Shown here: in pieces, positions 16,191-25,338 of the stretch
Numbering within the stretch: position 1 is the first letter of the stretch
How the letters are laid out: each line of letters starts with the position of its first letter
DNA from: Flavobacteriales bacterium
GTDB lineage: Bacteria; Bacteroidota; Bacteroidia; Flavobacteriales_F; PHOS-HE28
Assembly (NCBI GenBank): GCA_016715895.1
Contig: JADJXH010000003.1
Coordinates: 1,722,501-1,786,500 of the forward strand
Length of the DNA stretch: 64,000 nucleotides
Reading direction: 5' to 3'
Notes under the pieces: generated by a model
Databases searched by the model: none
The model's input: only the letters and a program-made list of their open reading frames with translations
What the model was told of the DNA's origin: nothing
Program-made: the position numbers and the translations under genes

Positions 16191-17327
16191 ATGCGCATCG
16201 CGGTGAACACCCGGCTGTTGCTGCCCGACAAGCTGGAGGGCATCGGCTGGTTCGCGCACGAGACCCTCTCGCGCATCGTGCGTGCCCACCCCGAGCACCG
16301 CTTCCTCTTCCTCTTCGACCGCGCGTTCGACCGCCGCTTCCTCTACGCGGACAACGTGGAGGGTGTGGTGCTGTGGCCGCCCACACGGCACCCCCTGCTG
16401 TATCGCCTGTGGTTCGACCTGCGGCTGCCCGGTGCCCTGCGCCGCCTGAAGGCCGACGCCTTCCTTTCGCCGGACGGCTACCTGGCCCTGCGCAGCCGTG
16501 TGCCCACCCTGGCGGTGATCCACGACCTCAACTTCGAGCATCATCCGGAGGACCTGCCGAAGGCCTACCGCGCCTTCTACCGCGGCCAGTTCCCCCGCTA
16601 TGCCCGCCACGCCAGGCGCCTGGCCACGGTGAGCGAGCACTCCCGGCAGGACATCGTGCGCACCTACGGCATCCCGGCTGACCGGATCGATGTGGTGTAC
16701 AATGGCGTGGGCGAGGTGTTCCGGCCCCTGAGCATCGCCGAACAGGAGGACGCGCGGCGCACCTTCAGCGAAGGCCACCCCTACCTGATCTGCATCGGCT
16801 CGCTGAACCCGCGCAAGAACATCGCGCGTCTGCTGGAGGCCTTCGACACGCTGGCCGACATCGGCGACACGGACCTGCGCCTGCTGATCGTGGGCGAGCG
16901 CATGTGGTGGGACGGCCGCATGGAACAGGCCTGGCAGGGCATGCGCCACCGCGACCGGGTGCTCTTCACCGGACGGTTGGACCAGCAGCGCCTGCACCGC
17001 GCCTTGGGCGGGGCGCTGGCGCTGGCCTTCGTGAGCTACTTCGAGGGCTTCGGCATCCCGGTGGCCGAGGCCATGCGCTGCGGCGTGCCCGTGGTGGCCG
17101 CACGCGCCACGAGCCTGCCCGAGGTGGCCGGCGATGCGGCACACTATTGCGACCCCTTCCGCGTGGACGACATCAGCCGCGCCCTGCGCGAGGTGGTGGC
17201 CGATGCCGCCCTGCGCGAGCGGTTGGGCCGGGCCGGCATCGCCCGTTCGGTCCGCTTCACCTGGGATGGGGCCGCCACGGACCTGTGGGCCTCGTTCGAA
17301 CGCATGCTGAAGGACGCCGGACGATGA
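16191..17327 (+). CDS. Glycosyltransferase family 4 (GT-B, group 1)
   Basis: A 378-residue GT-B glycosyltransferase, likely adding a sugar to a surface glycan. The N-terminal half has [10 protein letters not shown] and [12 protein letters not shown]. The C-terminal half has the nucleotide-sugar region [12 protein letters not shown], the retaining-enzyme block [14 protein letters not shown] and [13 protein letters not shown]. No membrane segment. It overlaps rnhB by 4 bp (ATGA). A CACCTTTG box ends 4 nt before the ATG. The substrate is not predictable from the context. Confidence 0.88.
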   Translation: MRIAVNTRLLLPDKLEGIGWFAHETLSRIVRAHPEHRFLFLFDRAFDRRFLYADNVEGVVLWPPTRHPLLYRLWFDLRLPGALRRLKADAFLSPDGYLALRSRVPTLAVIHDLNFEHHPEDLPKAYRAFYRGQFPRYARHARRLATVSEHSRQDIVRTYGIPADRIDVVYNGVGEVFRPLSIAEQEDARRTFSEGHPYLICIGSLNPRKNIARLLEAFDTLADIGDTDLRLLIVGERMWWDGRMEQAWQGMRHRDRVLFTGRLDQQRLHRALGGALALAFVSYFEGFGIPVAEAMRCGVPVVAARATSLPEVAGDAAHYCDPFRVDDISRALREVVADAALRERLGRAGIARSVRFTWDGAATDLWASFERMLKDAGR

Positions 17328-17926
17328 GCCGCCTGGCCGCCTTCCATACCCGGGGTCTGCTGGAGGCGGGCTGCGACGAGGCCGGGCGGGGCTGCCTGGC
17401 GGGGCCTGTGGTGGCCGCTGCGGTGATCCTGCCGCCCCGCGTGCGCATCCCCGGCCTCGACGACAGCAAGAAGCTCAGCGCCGCCCAACGCGACGCCCTG
17501 CGTCCGCTGATCCTGGAAAAGGCGCTGGCGTGGGCCGTGGCCGAAGTGGGTCCGGCGGAGATCGACGCCATCAACATCCTGCGTGCCTCCTTCACCGCCA
17601 TGCACCGCGCGATCGACGCCCTGCGCGCGCGGCCGCAGCACCTGCTGATCGACGGGAACCGCTTCATCCCCTACCCGGGCATTCCGCACACCTGCCTGGT
17701 GCAGGGCGACGGGCGCTTCCGCAGCATCGCGGCCGCCAGCATCCTGGCCAAGACGCACCGCGATGCGCTGATGGACGCGTTGCACGCCGCGCATCCGGCC
17801 TACGGCTGGGCCGAGAACAAGGGCTACCCCACGCCGGCCCACCGGTCGGCCATCGCCGCGCACGGCCCCACGGTGTGGCACCGCCGCAGCTTCACGCTGC
17901 TGCCCGCACAGGGCGAGCTCTTCTAA
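17324..17926 (+). CDS. rnhB: Ribonuclease HII
   Basis: A 200-residue RNase HII, which nicks RNA in RNA/DNA hybrids and removes single ribonucleotides from DNA. It shows the catalytic DEAGRG motif (residues 18-23), [12 protein letters not shown], the conserved Asp in LLIDGN, and [14 protein letters not shown]. Its length is normal. The start overlaps the glycosyltransferase stop, so it is translationally coupled to an unrelated function. Confidence 0.95.
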   Translation: MSRLAAFHTRGLLEAGCDEAGRGCLAGPVVAAAVILPPRVRIPGLDDSKKLSAAQRDALRPLILEKALAWAVAEVGPAEIDAINILRASFTAMHRAIDALRARPQHLLIDGNRFIPYPGIPHTCLVQGDGRFRSIAAASILAKTHRDALMDALHAAHPAYGWAENKGYPTPAHRSAIAAHGPTVWHRRSFTLLPAQGELF

Positions 17927-17994
17927 CACGGGCGTGTGCAAACGGCACCAGCAGTGGCGCGGGACGCGGGACCGGTGAGGCCTTGCTTTGTGGG

Positions 17995-20466
17995 ATGCGC
18001 CGCGCGGTGATCCTGCTGGTGCTCCTGGGCCTCACCGGCTTCGGGGCCTGGCAGCTGCTGCGCGGTCTGCGTCCCACCACGCCCGCCGCGGACCCCTGGC
18101 GGTCGCTGCCCGAAGGGACCCGTGCCGTGCTGGCCCTGCCCGACGCCTCCGCGGCCTGGGAGCGCTGGTCGCACGGCAGCGTGCTCGGCACGGCGCTGAA
18201 GGACCTGCCCGCCCTGAACGCCCTCGAACGGATGTCCACCGCACTGGCCCCGGTGCGCGAGCGCCTCGCCGGTTCACCGGTGCTCGCCGCCTGGGGCGAT
18301 GGGACGGATGGAACGGGCGAAGTGGTGGTCATCGCCACCATGACCGCGGACGCACGGGACGCGTGGATGTCCGCGCTCACCCAACGCACCACACCCGGAA
18401 CACCGGTCGCCCTGGCGGGCGAGGGCATGCCCGGCGGCTGGCACATGCTGGAGCACCGCGGTCTGCTGCTCTTCGGCCCTGACGCCGACCGGCTGCGCGC
18501 CATGGCCGCCCGGGACGCACGCACCGCCACCCCGGACAGCCTGCTGCAGGAAGCCCGCACCACGCTGGGCGCCCACGCCACGGCCCACCTCCTGCTCCGC
18601 ACCGGGACGGTCCCGGCGTGGGCGAAGGCCGCACCCTGGCGGGATCTCTTCAGCGCGCTGCCCACCGATGCCGGATGGCTGGCGCTCGACCTGGAGCCTC
18701 GCGCCGAGGGCCTCATCGCCAGCGGGGTGCTCGTGCCCGCCGCGTCCAGCGACGGTTCGGCCGCGGTGGACCCCTTGCCCGCCCTGCGGGTGCTGCCCGG
18801 TGAGGTGCGCTGGCTGGAACAGGTGAGCCTGCCCACGGACACCACCTTCACCGACTGGCATGATGCCACCCGCGTCCTTGCCCGCGCCAACGGGCCGAAC
18901 GGTCCGCTGCAGTGGACGGTGCTGCATGCCGACGACCCCATGGATGCGGCCCTGGCGGTGGGCGACCTGGCGGCAGGCCAAGCGGCGCGCCGCGAGCACC
19001 GGGGCAAGCTCATGATGCAGGTGGAAGGCCTTCGCGAGCTGGCCGCCCTGCCGGGCGACAGCGCACCGTGGTGCGTTCTGCACGAGCACTGGTGCCTGCT
19101 GGCCTCGGACAGCGTGGCGGCCCGGCTGGCCGTGGATGCGCTGGTCGACGGTCATACCCTGGGCAACGACCTGGCAGTGGCCGCGGAACTGGCCGAACTG
19201 GCCGCACCGGCCCAGGGCACTTGGTGGTGCGACCTTGGCGCCGGCGGTCTCGCCCTGCACCGCCCCGTGGGCGACAGCCTCGGCGACCTGCGGCCCTGGA
19301 GCGAGCTGGGCACGCTGTTCGTGCAGCGGATGCGCACCACCGGAAGGAAGGCCTACCTCAGCATCGCCCTGCGCGCCGGCCGCATCCGTCCGCAGGCCAC
19401 GCCCGCCATGAGGCCGGAGACCGTGACCCCATCCACGGTGGACCAGGGCATCGCTCACGTGCAGGCCGTGCGCAACCACGTGAACGGCACGCAGGAACTG
19501 CTGGTCCAGGACCATGCCGGCCTCCTGAGCCTGCGCACCCCCGGTGGGCGTGTGCTGTGGCAGGTGCCGCTCGATGGCCCACTGCTCGGCCCTGCGCTAC
19601 AGGTGGACCGCTATCACAACGGGAAGCTGCAAGTGCTGTCGCTGACGGCACGCACGCTGTACCTGATCGACCGCAACGGTCGGGCGGTGGACGGCTTCCC
19701 CGTGAAGCTGGCCGCGGAGGCCTCCGCGCCCGTGGCCTGTTTCGACTACGATGGGGATGGCCAGCTGCGGATCCTGGTGCCGATGGCCGATGGCCGGGTG
19801 CTGAACCTCGCCGCGGATGGGCGTCCGGTGAAGGGTTGGGAGGCGGAACAGGCCTCGACGGCCATCGCCAGCTCCGTGCATCACCTGCGGGTGCGCGGCA
19901 AGGACCACCTGCTGTACGCCGATGCCTCGGGCACCCTGCACCACCTGGACCGCCGCGGCGTGCGGCGCAGCACACCCAGGCTGAAGCTGCCCGAGGCCGC
20001 GCGACCGGTGGCGGTGCTCCCCGCCACGGGCGACGCCGTCACGGTGGTGTGGCGCACATCGGACGGCGGCGTGCAGGAGGCCACGCTGGACGGAACGCCC
20101 CGTTCGGTGGCCCGGATCGCCACGGCCATCGGCCAGGTGGTGGACGGCAAGGTCCGGTCGGTATGGTGGTCCACCACGGACAGCCTGTTCGTGCGCGATG
20201 CCGGTGGACGCGTGAAGGGCGTGGCCGCAGCGGGCGATGTGGAGGACGCCCGGACGGTGCGTTCGGGCGACCGGCTGTGGTGGGCCGTTCGGCGGAAGGG
20301 AGGCTCCTGGAGCCTGGTGGACGAGCGCGGTCGCGCGGTGGCCGAGGCCACGGCGGAAGGCCCGGCCGTCCTGACCGATCTGGAGCGCGATGGGCGACCG
20401 GACCTGGTGGTGCTGCCGGCCGAGGGCGCGCCCGAGGTGGTCCGGCAAGCGGCACCTGAACGATGA
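17995..20466 (+). CDS. Large membrane-anchored protein with propeller-like C-terminal half
   Basis: An 823-residue protein with one N-terminal membrane segment (AVILLVLLGLTGFGAWQLL) and a large extracytoplasmic part. Residues of about 40-450 are alpha/beta and match no family I know. They resemble DUF3352-type proteins in general layout (PEGTRAVLALPD near the start). From about 480 the sequence has repeating short strands with DYDGDGQ and DLERDGRPDL, as in FG-GAP/VCBS-like beta-propellers. A TTGCTTTG box ends 4 nt before the ATG. It is flanked by rnhB and trkH without overlap. Function unknown. Confidence 0.75.
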   Translation: MRRAVILLVLLGLTGFGAWQLLRGLRPTTPAADPWRSLPEGTRAVLALPDASAAWERWSHGSVLGTALKDLPALNALERMSTALAPVRERLAGSPVLAAWGDGTDGTGEVVVIATMTADARDAWMSALTQRTTPGTPVALAGEGMPGGWHMLEHRGLLLFGPDADRLRAMAARDARTATPDSLLQEARTTLGAHATAHLLLRTGTVPAWAKAAPWRDLFSALPTDAGWLALDLEPRAEGLIASGVLVPAASSDGSAAVDPLPALRVLPGEVRWLEQVSLPTDTTFTDWHDATRVLARANGPNGPLQWTVLHADDPMDAALAVGDLAAGQAARREHRGKLMMQVEGLRELAALPGDSAPWCVLHEHWCLLASDSVAARLAVDALVDGHTLGNDLAVAAELAELAAPAQGTWWCDLGAGGLALHRPVGDSLGDLRPWSELGTLFVQRMRTTGRKAYLSIALRAGRIRPQATPAMRPETVTPSTVDQGIAHVQAVRNHVNGTQELLVQDHAGLLSLRTPGGRVLWQVPLDGPLLGPALQVDRYHNGKLQVLSLTARTLYLIDRNGRAVDGFPVKLAAEASAPVACFDYDGDGQLRILVPMADGRVLNLAADGRPVKGWEAEQASTAIASSVHHLRVRGKDHLLYADASGTLHHLDRRGVRRSTPRLKLPEAARPVAVLPATGDAVTVVWRTSDGGVQEATLDGTPRSVARIATAIGQVVDGKVRSVWWSTTDSLFVRDAGGRVKGVAAAGDVEDARTVRSGDRLWWAVRRKGGSWSLVDERGRAVAEATAEGPAVLTDLERDGRPDLVVLPAEGAPEVVRQAAPER

Positions 20467-20493
20467 GCGGTGGCAACTAGCCTCCGCTGCGCC

Positions 20494-20501
20494 TATGTTT
20501 G
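20494..20501 (+). promoter_or_regulatory. -7 promoter box upstream of trkH
   Basis: TATGTTTG, an exact TAnnTTTG match. It contains the in-frame TTG at 20499, which argues that translation starts downstream at GTG 20520 (18 nt after the box) or ATG 20553. Confidence 0.55.
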
Positions 20502-20519
20502 CCCACTTTCCCGGTCCCG

Positions 20520-22298
20520 GTGAACCGGACCCTAGGTCCCCTCCGACGTTGGATGCTGCGCACGGTGCTCCGCCGCGAGGTGGTCGCCCTGACGCGGTTG
20601 CTGGTGGTGGTGCTCACCATCCTGCTGGCCTTGCTGGAGCTGGGCTATCGCGGCGAGGCGCCCACCAGCGGCATGCGGCAGGAGCTGCTCACCGGGCTGA
20701 TGTTCGGGGCGGGCTTCGTGATGTTCGGGGCCATCCTGCGCACCCTGCTCAAGGGCCAGCGTCCGCGCAAGGCCGAGATCGCCTGGTTCCTGGTCTGGCT
20801 CAGCTTCTTCGCCACACACCCCATCGGGCTGCCGGTGTGGGAGGGCGTGGGCCTGATGGGCAACCTGATCTTCCTGGGCCTGTTCGTGTTCATCGAGCTC
20901 AGCCGCCTGGAGCTCGGGGGCGGCTTCACCCTGAGCCCGGCGCTGCTCTTCACCTTCAGCTTCATCCTGCTGATCACCATCGGCACGGCCCTGTTCATGC
21001 TGCCCAAGGCGGCGGTGCGCCCGCTCGGCCTCATCGAAGCCCTGTTCACCAGCACCAGCGCCGTATGCGTCACCGGGCTCACGGTGTTCGACGTGGGCAC
21101 CACGCTGACGCCGATGGGCCTGTGGATCCTGCTGCTGCTGGTGCAGCTGGGCGGGCTGGGGGTGATGACCTTCACCAGCTTCTTCGCCTTCTTCTTCAAG
21201 GGCAGCAATTCGCTGGAGGAGCAGCTCCGCATCCGTGACCTCAGCAACACCACCCTGGGCGGTGCGCGCCGTTTCATCGTGCAGGTGATCCTCTTCACCC
21301 TTGCGGTGGAGGCCATCGGGGCCCTGTTCATCTTCCAGGCCGTGCCGGAGGATCAGTTCGCCAGCTTCAGCGACCGCCTGTTCTTCGCGGTGTTCCATGC
21401 CATCAGCGCCTTCAACAACGCCGGCTTCAGCACGTACGCCAGCGGCCTGTACGATCCGGTGATGCGCTTCAACTACGCGCTGCAGTGGGTGGTGGCGGTG
21501 ATGATCGTCTTCGGCGGCCTGGGCTTCGGCATCATCTTCAACTTCGCCAACTACCTCCGCTTCTGGGTGCGGGCACGGGTGCGCAAGTGGACCCTGGGCG
21601 TGCCCTGCGAGCGGTATCCGCGGGTGGTGACGCTCAGCACCAAGCTGGTGCTCTTCACCACGGCGGGGCTGCTGCTCTTCGGCACCATCGCCTTCTGGGT
21701 CTTCGAGCGCGACAACGCCCTGCGCGAGCACGGCGGCTGGTTCGGGCAGCTCACCACCAGCTTCTTCGGCAGCGTCACCCCGCGCACGGCCGGCTTCAAC
21801 ACGGTGAACTACGGCACCCTGACGGTGCCCACGCTGATGATCACCATTCTGCTGATGTACATCGGGGCCAGCCCGGGAAGCACCGGCGGCGGCATCAAGA
21901 CCAGCACGGCGGCGGTGGCCCTGTTCAACATCTTCAGCACGGGCCGCGGGCGCGAGCGGGTGGAGACCGGCGGCCGCGAGATCGGCAGCATGACGGTGCG
22001 CCGCGCCTTCGCCACCATCGTGCTCTCGCTCATCTTCCTGGGGGTGTCCGTCACCGTGGTGGCCTCCCTGGAGAAGGACCTCGGCCTGCTGCCCATCGCC
22101 TTCGAGTGCTTCAGCGCCTTCAGCACCGTGGGGCTCTCCACAGGCATCACTGCCGAACTGGACGATGCCGCACGCGTGGCCCTCACCCTGGTGATGTTCG
22201 TGGGCCGCGTCAGCGCCCTCACCCTGCTCATCGGCGTGCTCAAGCAGGTGGAGGTGAGCAACTACCGCTACCCCAAGGAGGACATCCTGATCAACTGA
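20520..22298 (+). CDS. trkH: TrkH/KtrB-type potassium transporter membrane subunit
   Basis: An approximately 592-residue polytopic protein that forms the K+-conducting subunit in the inner membrane. Four selectivity-filter repeats are visible: TSTSAVCVTGLTV, AISAFNNAGFST, GSVTPRTAGFNT and FSAFSTVGLSTG. About four extra N-terminal membrane segments precede the first pore repeat, as in other Bacteroidota TrkH. The start is uncertain: GTG 20520 is chosen because a perfect promoter box covers the more upstream TTG 20499; ATG 20553 is also possible. trkA follows after 34 bp and is its expected regulatory partner. Confidence 0.92.
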   Translation: MNRTLGPLRRWMLRTVLRREVVALTRLLVVVLTILLALLELGYRGEAPTSGMRQELLTGLMFGAGFVMFGAILRTLLKGQRPRKAEIAWFLVWLSFFATHPIGLPVWEGVGLMGNLIFLGLFVFIELSRLELGGGFTLSPALLFTFSFILLITIGTALFMLPKAAVRPLGLIEALFTSTSAVCVTGLTVFDVGTTLTPMGLWILLLLVQLGGLGVMTFTSFFAFFFKGSNSLEEQLRIRDLSNTTLGGARRFIVQVILFTLAVEAIGALFIFQAVPEDQFASFSDRLFFAVFHAISAFNNAGFSTYASGLYDPVMRFNYALQWVVAVMIVFGGLGFGIIFNFANYLRFWVRARVRKWTLGVPCERYPRVVTLSTKLVLFTTAGLLLFGTIAFWVFERDNALREHGGWFGQLTTSFFGSVTPRTAGFNTVNYGTLTVPTLMITILLMYIGASPGSTGGGIKTSTAAVALFNIFSTGRGRERVETGGREIGSMTVRRAFATIVLSLIFLGVSVTVVASLEKDLGLLPIAFECFSAFSTVGLSTGITAELDDAARVALTLVMFVGRVSALTLLIGVLKQVEVSNYRYPKEDILIN

Positions 22299-22332
22299 AC
22301 CAACGCCCGCGCCGGGCTACGGCGCACAACGG

Positions 22333-23022
22333 ATGAAGATCGCAGTCTTCGGCCTCGGCAACTTCGGCAAGAACCTGGCGGTGAAGCTCACCCAGCTGGG
22401 CCACGAGGTGATCGCCATCGACCACACCATGGAGAAGGTGGAGAGCCTCAAGAACGACGTGAGCTTCGCGGTGTGCCTGGAGAGCAACGATCCGCTGGCG
22501 ATGGACACCCTGCCGCTGGACGAGCTGGACGCCGCCGTGGTGGCCATCGGCGAGAACGAGGGTGCCAACATCATGACCACCGCGCTGCTGGTGAACCGCA
22601 AAGTGAAGCGGGTGATCAGCCGCGCCATCAACGACCTGCACGAGATGGTGCTCAACTCCATGGGCGTCACCGAGATCGTGCACCCCGAGGAGAAGGCGGC
22701 CGAAGGGCTGGCGCGCAAGCTGAACCTGCGCCGGTTGGTGGACCAGTTCGAGCTGCCCGGCGGCTTCATGATCGCCGAAGTGGTGGTGCCCGACCGCTAC
22801 GTGGGCCAGCCGGTGGGGCAGATCAGCGAGCTGCGCCAGCGGCGCATCGGCCTGGTCACCGTGCTGCGAAAGGAGAGCGAGAAGGGCTTCCTGGGCCGCC
22901 GCTCCATCAAGCTCGGCGCGCTCGGCGTGGTGGACAACGACTTCACCCCGGTGAAGGGTGACATCCTGGTGCTCTTCGGCACCAAGGAGCAGATGGCCGC
23001 CTTCACCGGCGAGAACGAGTGA
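22333..23022 (+). CDS. trkA: TrkA/KtrA-type potassium channel regulatory subunit
   Basis: A 229-residue cytoplasmic RCK protein that gates the TrkH/KtrB channel in response to bound nucleotide. The N-terminal Rossmann fold has GLGNFGKNLA and an acidic ribose-binding end (VIAID), and an RCK-C domain occupies the last 80 residues. One RCK pair makes it KtrA-like in length rather than the double-length TrkA of enterobacteria. Its stop overlaps the GTG start of the globin gene. Confidence 0.93.
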   Translation: MKIAVFGLGNFGKNLAVKLTQLGHEVIAIDHTMEKVESLKNDVSFAVCLESNDPLAMDTLPLDELDAAVVAIGENEGANIMTTALLVNRKVKRVISRAINDLHEMVLNSMGVTEIVHPEEKAAEGLARKLNLRRLVDQFELPGGFMIAEVVVPDRYVGQPVGQISELRQRRIGLVTVLRKESEKGFLGRRSIKLGALGVVDNDFTPVKGDILVLFGTKEQMAAFTGENE

Positions 23023-23411
23023 GCACCGCCCCACCACCCGACCTGGACAGCCCGGAGCGCATCGACGCGCTGGTGCTGGCCTTCTACGAGCGGGTGCGGC
23101 CCGATCCGGTGCTCGCGCCCTGGTTCGCCGAGGTGGACTGGCCGCATCACACCCCGCGGATCCAGGCCTTCTGGAAGGGTCTGTTGCTGGGCCAGGCCGG
23201 CTACGCGGGCGAGCCCATGAGCGCCCACATCGCCTTGCACCGACGGCTCCCGCTCAACGCCGCGCAGTTCGACCGGTGGGTGGAGCTGTGGACCGATACG
23301 GTGCGGGAGCGCCATGCCGGGCCCAAGGCCGACGAGGCCATCGCCCGCGCGGTGAGCATCGCCGCGGTGATGAAGCACAAGGTGCTCAGCGCTTCGGCTT
23401 CCGCAGGGTGA
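23019..23411 (+). CDS. Group III truncated hemoglobin
   Basis: A 130-residue 2-on-2 globin that binds heme; group III members are tied to O2 or NO chemistry. Family features are the early helix FYERVRPDPVLAPWF, HTPRIQAFWKGLLLG, and the proximal His region (ALHRRLPLNAAQFDRWVELW). Translation starts at GTG 23019, overlapping the trkA stop by 4 bp. The last 26 codons lie inside a 91-bp segment duplicated at 24106-24194, the left end of a 0.7-kb insertion. The gene itself appears intact. Confidence 0.9.
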   Translation: MSTAPPPDLDSPERIDALVLAFYERVRPDPVLAPWFAEVDWPHHTPRIQAFWKGLLLGQAGYAGEPMSAHIALHRRLPLNAAQFDRWVELWTDTVRERHAGPKADEAIARAVSIAAVMKHKVLSASASAG

Positions 23412-23424
23412 GGCGCGTGCCCGG
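23334..23424. repeat. Left copy of a 90-bp direct repeat (globin 3' end)
   Basis: 91 bp, identical to 24106-24194 apart from a 2-bp indel (GATGAAGC here, GATAGC in the other copy). It carries the true end and stop of the globin gene. Confidence 0.9.
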
Positions 23425-23431
23425 ACGGTCG

Positions 23432-23512
23432 GCCGACGTTGCGTCGTGCCGGTGTATGGTCAAGGTTGTCAAAGGGGCGATCCCGGCGTATCGTGAGTTC
23501 CCGGTTGGCTTC
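23432..23512. repeat. Diverged direct repeat, copy 1, inside the insertion
   Basis: About 80 bp aligning with 24001-24080 at roughly 80 percent by eye. Shared blocks include CGTCGTGCCG, GGGCGATC and AGTTCCCGGT. Confidence 0.65.
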
Positions 23513-23629
23513 GGTGGCCCAAGCGGCTGTCGTGCGAGATACATCAGGCAGCTCGGACCCGCTCGCTTGGGTCCTTTTCACACATGCCTTTCGGTTGAGA
23601 GCGCTGACAGGCTCGGTGGGACGGCTGAT

Positions 23630-23649
23630 ATATGTATGGCCATACATAT
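23630..23649. repeat. 20-bp perfect palindrome, copy 1
   Basis: ATATGTATGG followed directly by CCATACATAT. The identical palindrome recurs at 23846-23865, so it is unlikely to be chance. Confidence 0.85.
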
Positions 23650-23845
23650 GTTAACCCATGGCCGTACACGGCCAGGTTCCATATAAGCCCTTGTCTTTGA
23701 GCGTGTTATTCGTTTTGCGGAATCTCATGGTCGATATGATGCCAGATCAGGCGCGGTGGGATGCGAGGTCGTATGACCAGCAGCACCGCCACCGATCCGC
23801 GAGCCATTGAACGCACTTGAGGGGCGCAAAGCACGGGGTCTGGAA

Positions 23846-23865
23846 ATATGTATGGCCATACATAT
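23846..23865. repeat. 20-bp perfect palindrome, copy 2
   Basis: Same sequence as 23630-23649. Both copies are followed by GTT (GTTAAC and GTTCAG) and then GGCC-containing sequence. Confidence 0.85.
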
Positions 23866-24000
23866 GTTCAGTGGCCATCCATAGGCTCCGACCTCCTCAC
23901 CACCGAACCACACTCCGGTTCCCTCGCACTTACGACTGACACCTTGGGAGCCCTTGTTCCTTCCGTCAACAGTGTCTCTGATCGGGGGCACCGCCACTTG

Positions 24001-24080
24001 ACCGACGTCGCGTCGTGCCGACCGGTGAACAAGGCTGTCGGAGGGCGATCGCGGCACATCGTCAGTTCCCGGTGGGCTTC
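24001..24080. repeat. Diverged direct repeat, copy 2, inside the insertion
   Basis: Partner of 23432-23512, in the same orientation. Confidence 0.65.
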
Positions 24081-24105
24081 AACTGGCCGTTGCTGAGGGC
24101 AGCAG

Positions 24106-24194
24106 GAGGCCATCGCCCGCGCGGTGAGCATCGCCGCGGTGATAGCACAAGGTGCTCAGCGCTTCGGCTTCCGCAGGGTGAGGCGCGTGCCCGG
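24106..24194. repeat. Right copy of the 90-bp direct repeat (glucosaminidase 3' end)
   Basis: 89 bp matching 23334-23424. It carries the real 3' end of the minus-strand glucosaminidase gene (stop at 24156-24158) plus a frameshifted, unused copy of the globin end. Confidence 0.9.
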
Positions 24195-25136
24195 CTTCAC
24201 GGGCGCATCGGGCGACAGGCCGTTGTAGGCCGCCAGCTTGTCCAGCTTGATGGCGTGCTGCTGGCTGATGCTCCACAGCGATTCACCGGCCTTCACCGTG
24301 TGGGTGGCCGGGGCCTTCACGCTGTTGCGTTTGGGCTGCAGGAAGATCACCTGGCCCTCGGCCAGTCCGGCGTCCTTGGGCAGGTCGTTCCAACGGGCCA
24401 TCATGCCGGGGATCTGCCCCAGCTCCCCGGCCAGGCGCTCGAACGTGTCGCCCTTGCGGGCGGTCACCATCTTGATCCGACCCGCGTAACGCTCCACGGG
24501 GCGTGCGGCCCCGATGGTAACGGTGACCTCCTCGCTGTCCCCGCGCCGTGGCGGGCGGGTGGGCTGTGTCGTCGGCGCTGTCCTGGGCTTGGCCGGTCGC
24601 GCAGGCCGCTGGCCGCTGTCCAGCTTGTTCAGTTCGTAGCGTTCGATGAGGTCGATGAGCTTCTGCGGATACCGCGGATCGGTGGCGTAGCCGGCCTTCT
24701 TGAGGCCGTGGGCCCAGCCCTTGTAGTCGGTGGGCCTCAGCGTGAACAGATCGGCGTAGCGGGGCCGCAGCAGGAACTTGCTGTGATCCTCGTAGCTGTC
24801 CGCCGCGTCGCGGTACTTGCGGAAGCAGTCGTTCTTGCGGTCGTCGTCGTGGTACACCTTGCCCCCGCGCCAGTCGGGCGTGCACTTGATGCCGAAGTGG
24901 TTGTTGGCATCGCGGGCCAGTTCGCTGTTGCCATTGCCGCTCTCCAGCAGCCCCTGGGCCAGGGTGATGCTGGCGGGGATGCCATGCTCCTTCATCTTGG
25001 CCACGGCCACCTCCTGCCACTGGGCGATGTACTCTTCGGCCGTGAGCCGGCGGTTGGGCGGCTGGCCTTGGGCCACCACCGGCAGCACCGGCAGGGTGCC
25101 CAGCAACAGGGTTTTCAACAAGTTCACGATCCGCAT
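24156..25136 (-). CDS. Secreted glucosaminidase with two LysM domains
   Basis: A 326-residue exported murein hydrolase. After the signal peptide (cut near VVAQGQ), a glucosaminidase/lysozyme-like domain spans about 30-165 (ITLAQGLLESGNGNSELA with the catalytic Glu, NNHFGIKC, YATDPRYPQKL). A Pro/Arg-rich linker follows, then two LysM peptidoglycan-binding repeats (TARKGDTFERLAGELG and HTVKAGESLWSISQQH). The domain plan fits daughter-cell separation or wall remodelling. Its 3' end lies within the duplicated segment, and before the insertion it would have overlapped the globin gene by 26 bp. A TAGTTTCG box is 29 nt upstream (25173-25166). Confidence 0.93.
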   Translation of the reverse strand: MRIVNLLKTLLLGTLPVLPVVAQGQPPNRRLTAEEYIAQWQEVAVAKMKEHGIPASITLAQGLLESGNGNSELARDANNHFGIKCTPDWRGGKVYHDDDRKNDCFRKYRDAADSYEDHSKFLLRPRYADLFTLRPTDYKGWAHGLKKAGYATDPRYPQKLIDLIERYELNKLDSGQRPARPAKPRTAPTTQPTRPPRRGDSEEVTVTIGAARPVERYAGRIKMVTARKGDTFERLAGELGQIPGMMARWNDLPKDAGLAEGQVIFLQPKRNSVKAPATHTVKAGESLWSISQQHAIKLDKLAAYNGLSPDAPVKPGTRLTLRKPKR

Positions 25137-25338
25137 GGTCCGAGAAGGCGGTCTTCGCCAAGGGCCGAAACTACCGGGGAACAGGAGGGTTGTTCACGAT
25201 CCATCCACAGGACTGCTCACCACGGATCGTGAATAGAACGCGGTCGGACATCACCATCGCATAACCTTGTCCGATCTTTGCACCTTCGCGATCGAACAAT
25301 CTTGCCGGTCAAACGTTAGAGGGCTGGGAGACAAGGGA

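Larger units (their letters stand above)
23425..24105. other. 681-bp insertion between globin and glucosaminidase genes
   Basis: A noncoding-looking segment visibly richer in A and T than its surroundings. Short open frames exist on both strands (for example 23725-24057 minus, 110 codons), but none resembles a protein or has the GC3-rich codon use of the neighbours. It contains two diverged 80-bp direct repeats near its ends and two copies of a 20-bp perfect palindrome. The 90-bp direct repeat flanks it. I see no integrase, transposase or toxin gene. Confidence 0.7.

Noticed and set aside
23201..24096. Small open frames inside the 681-bp insertion as toxin or antitoxin genes
   Set aside because: Several read through the flanking repeat or the ATATGTATGG palindrome (MYGHTY at their starts comes from it). 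None shows family motifs or the codon bias of real genes here.
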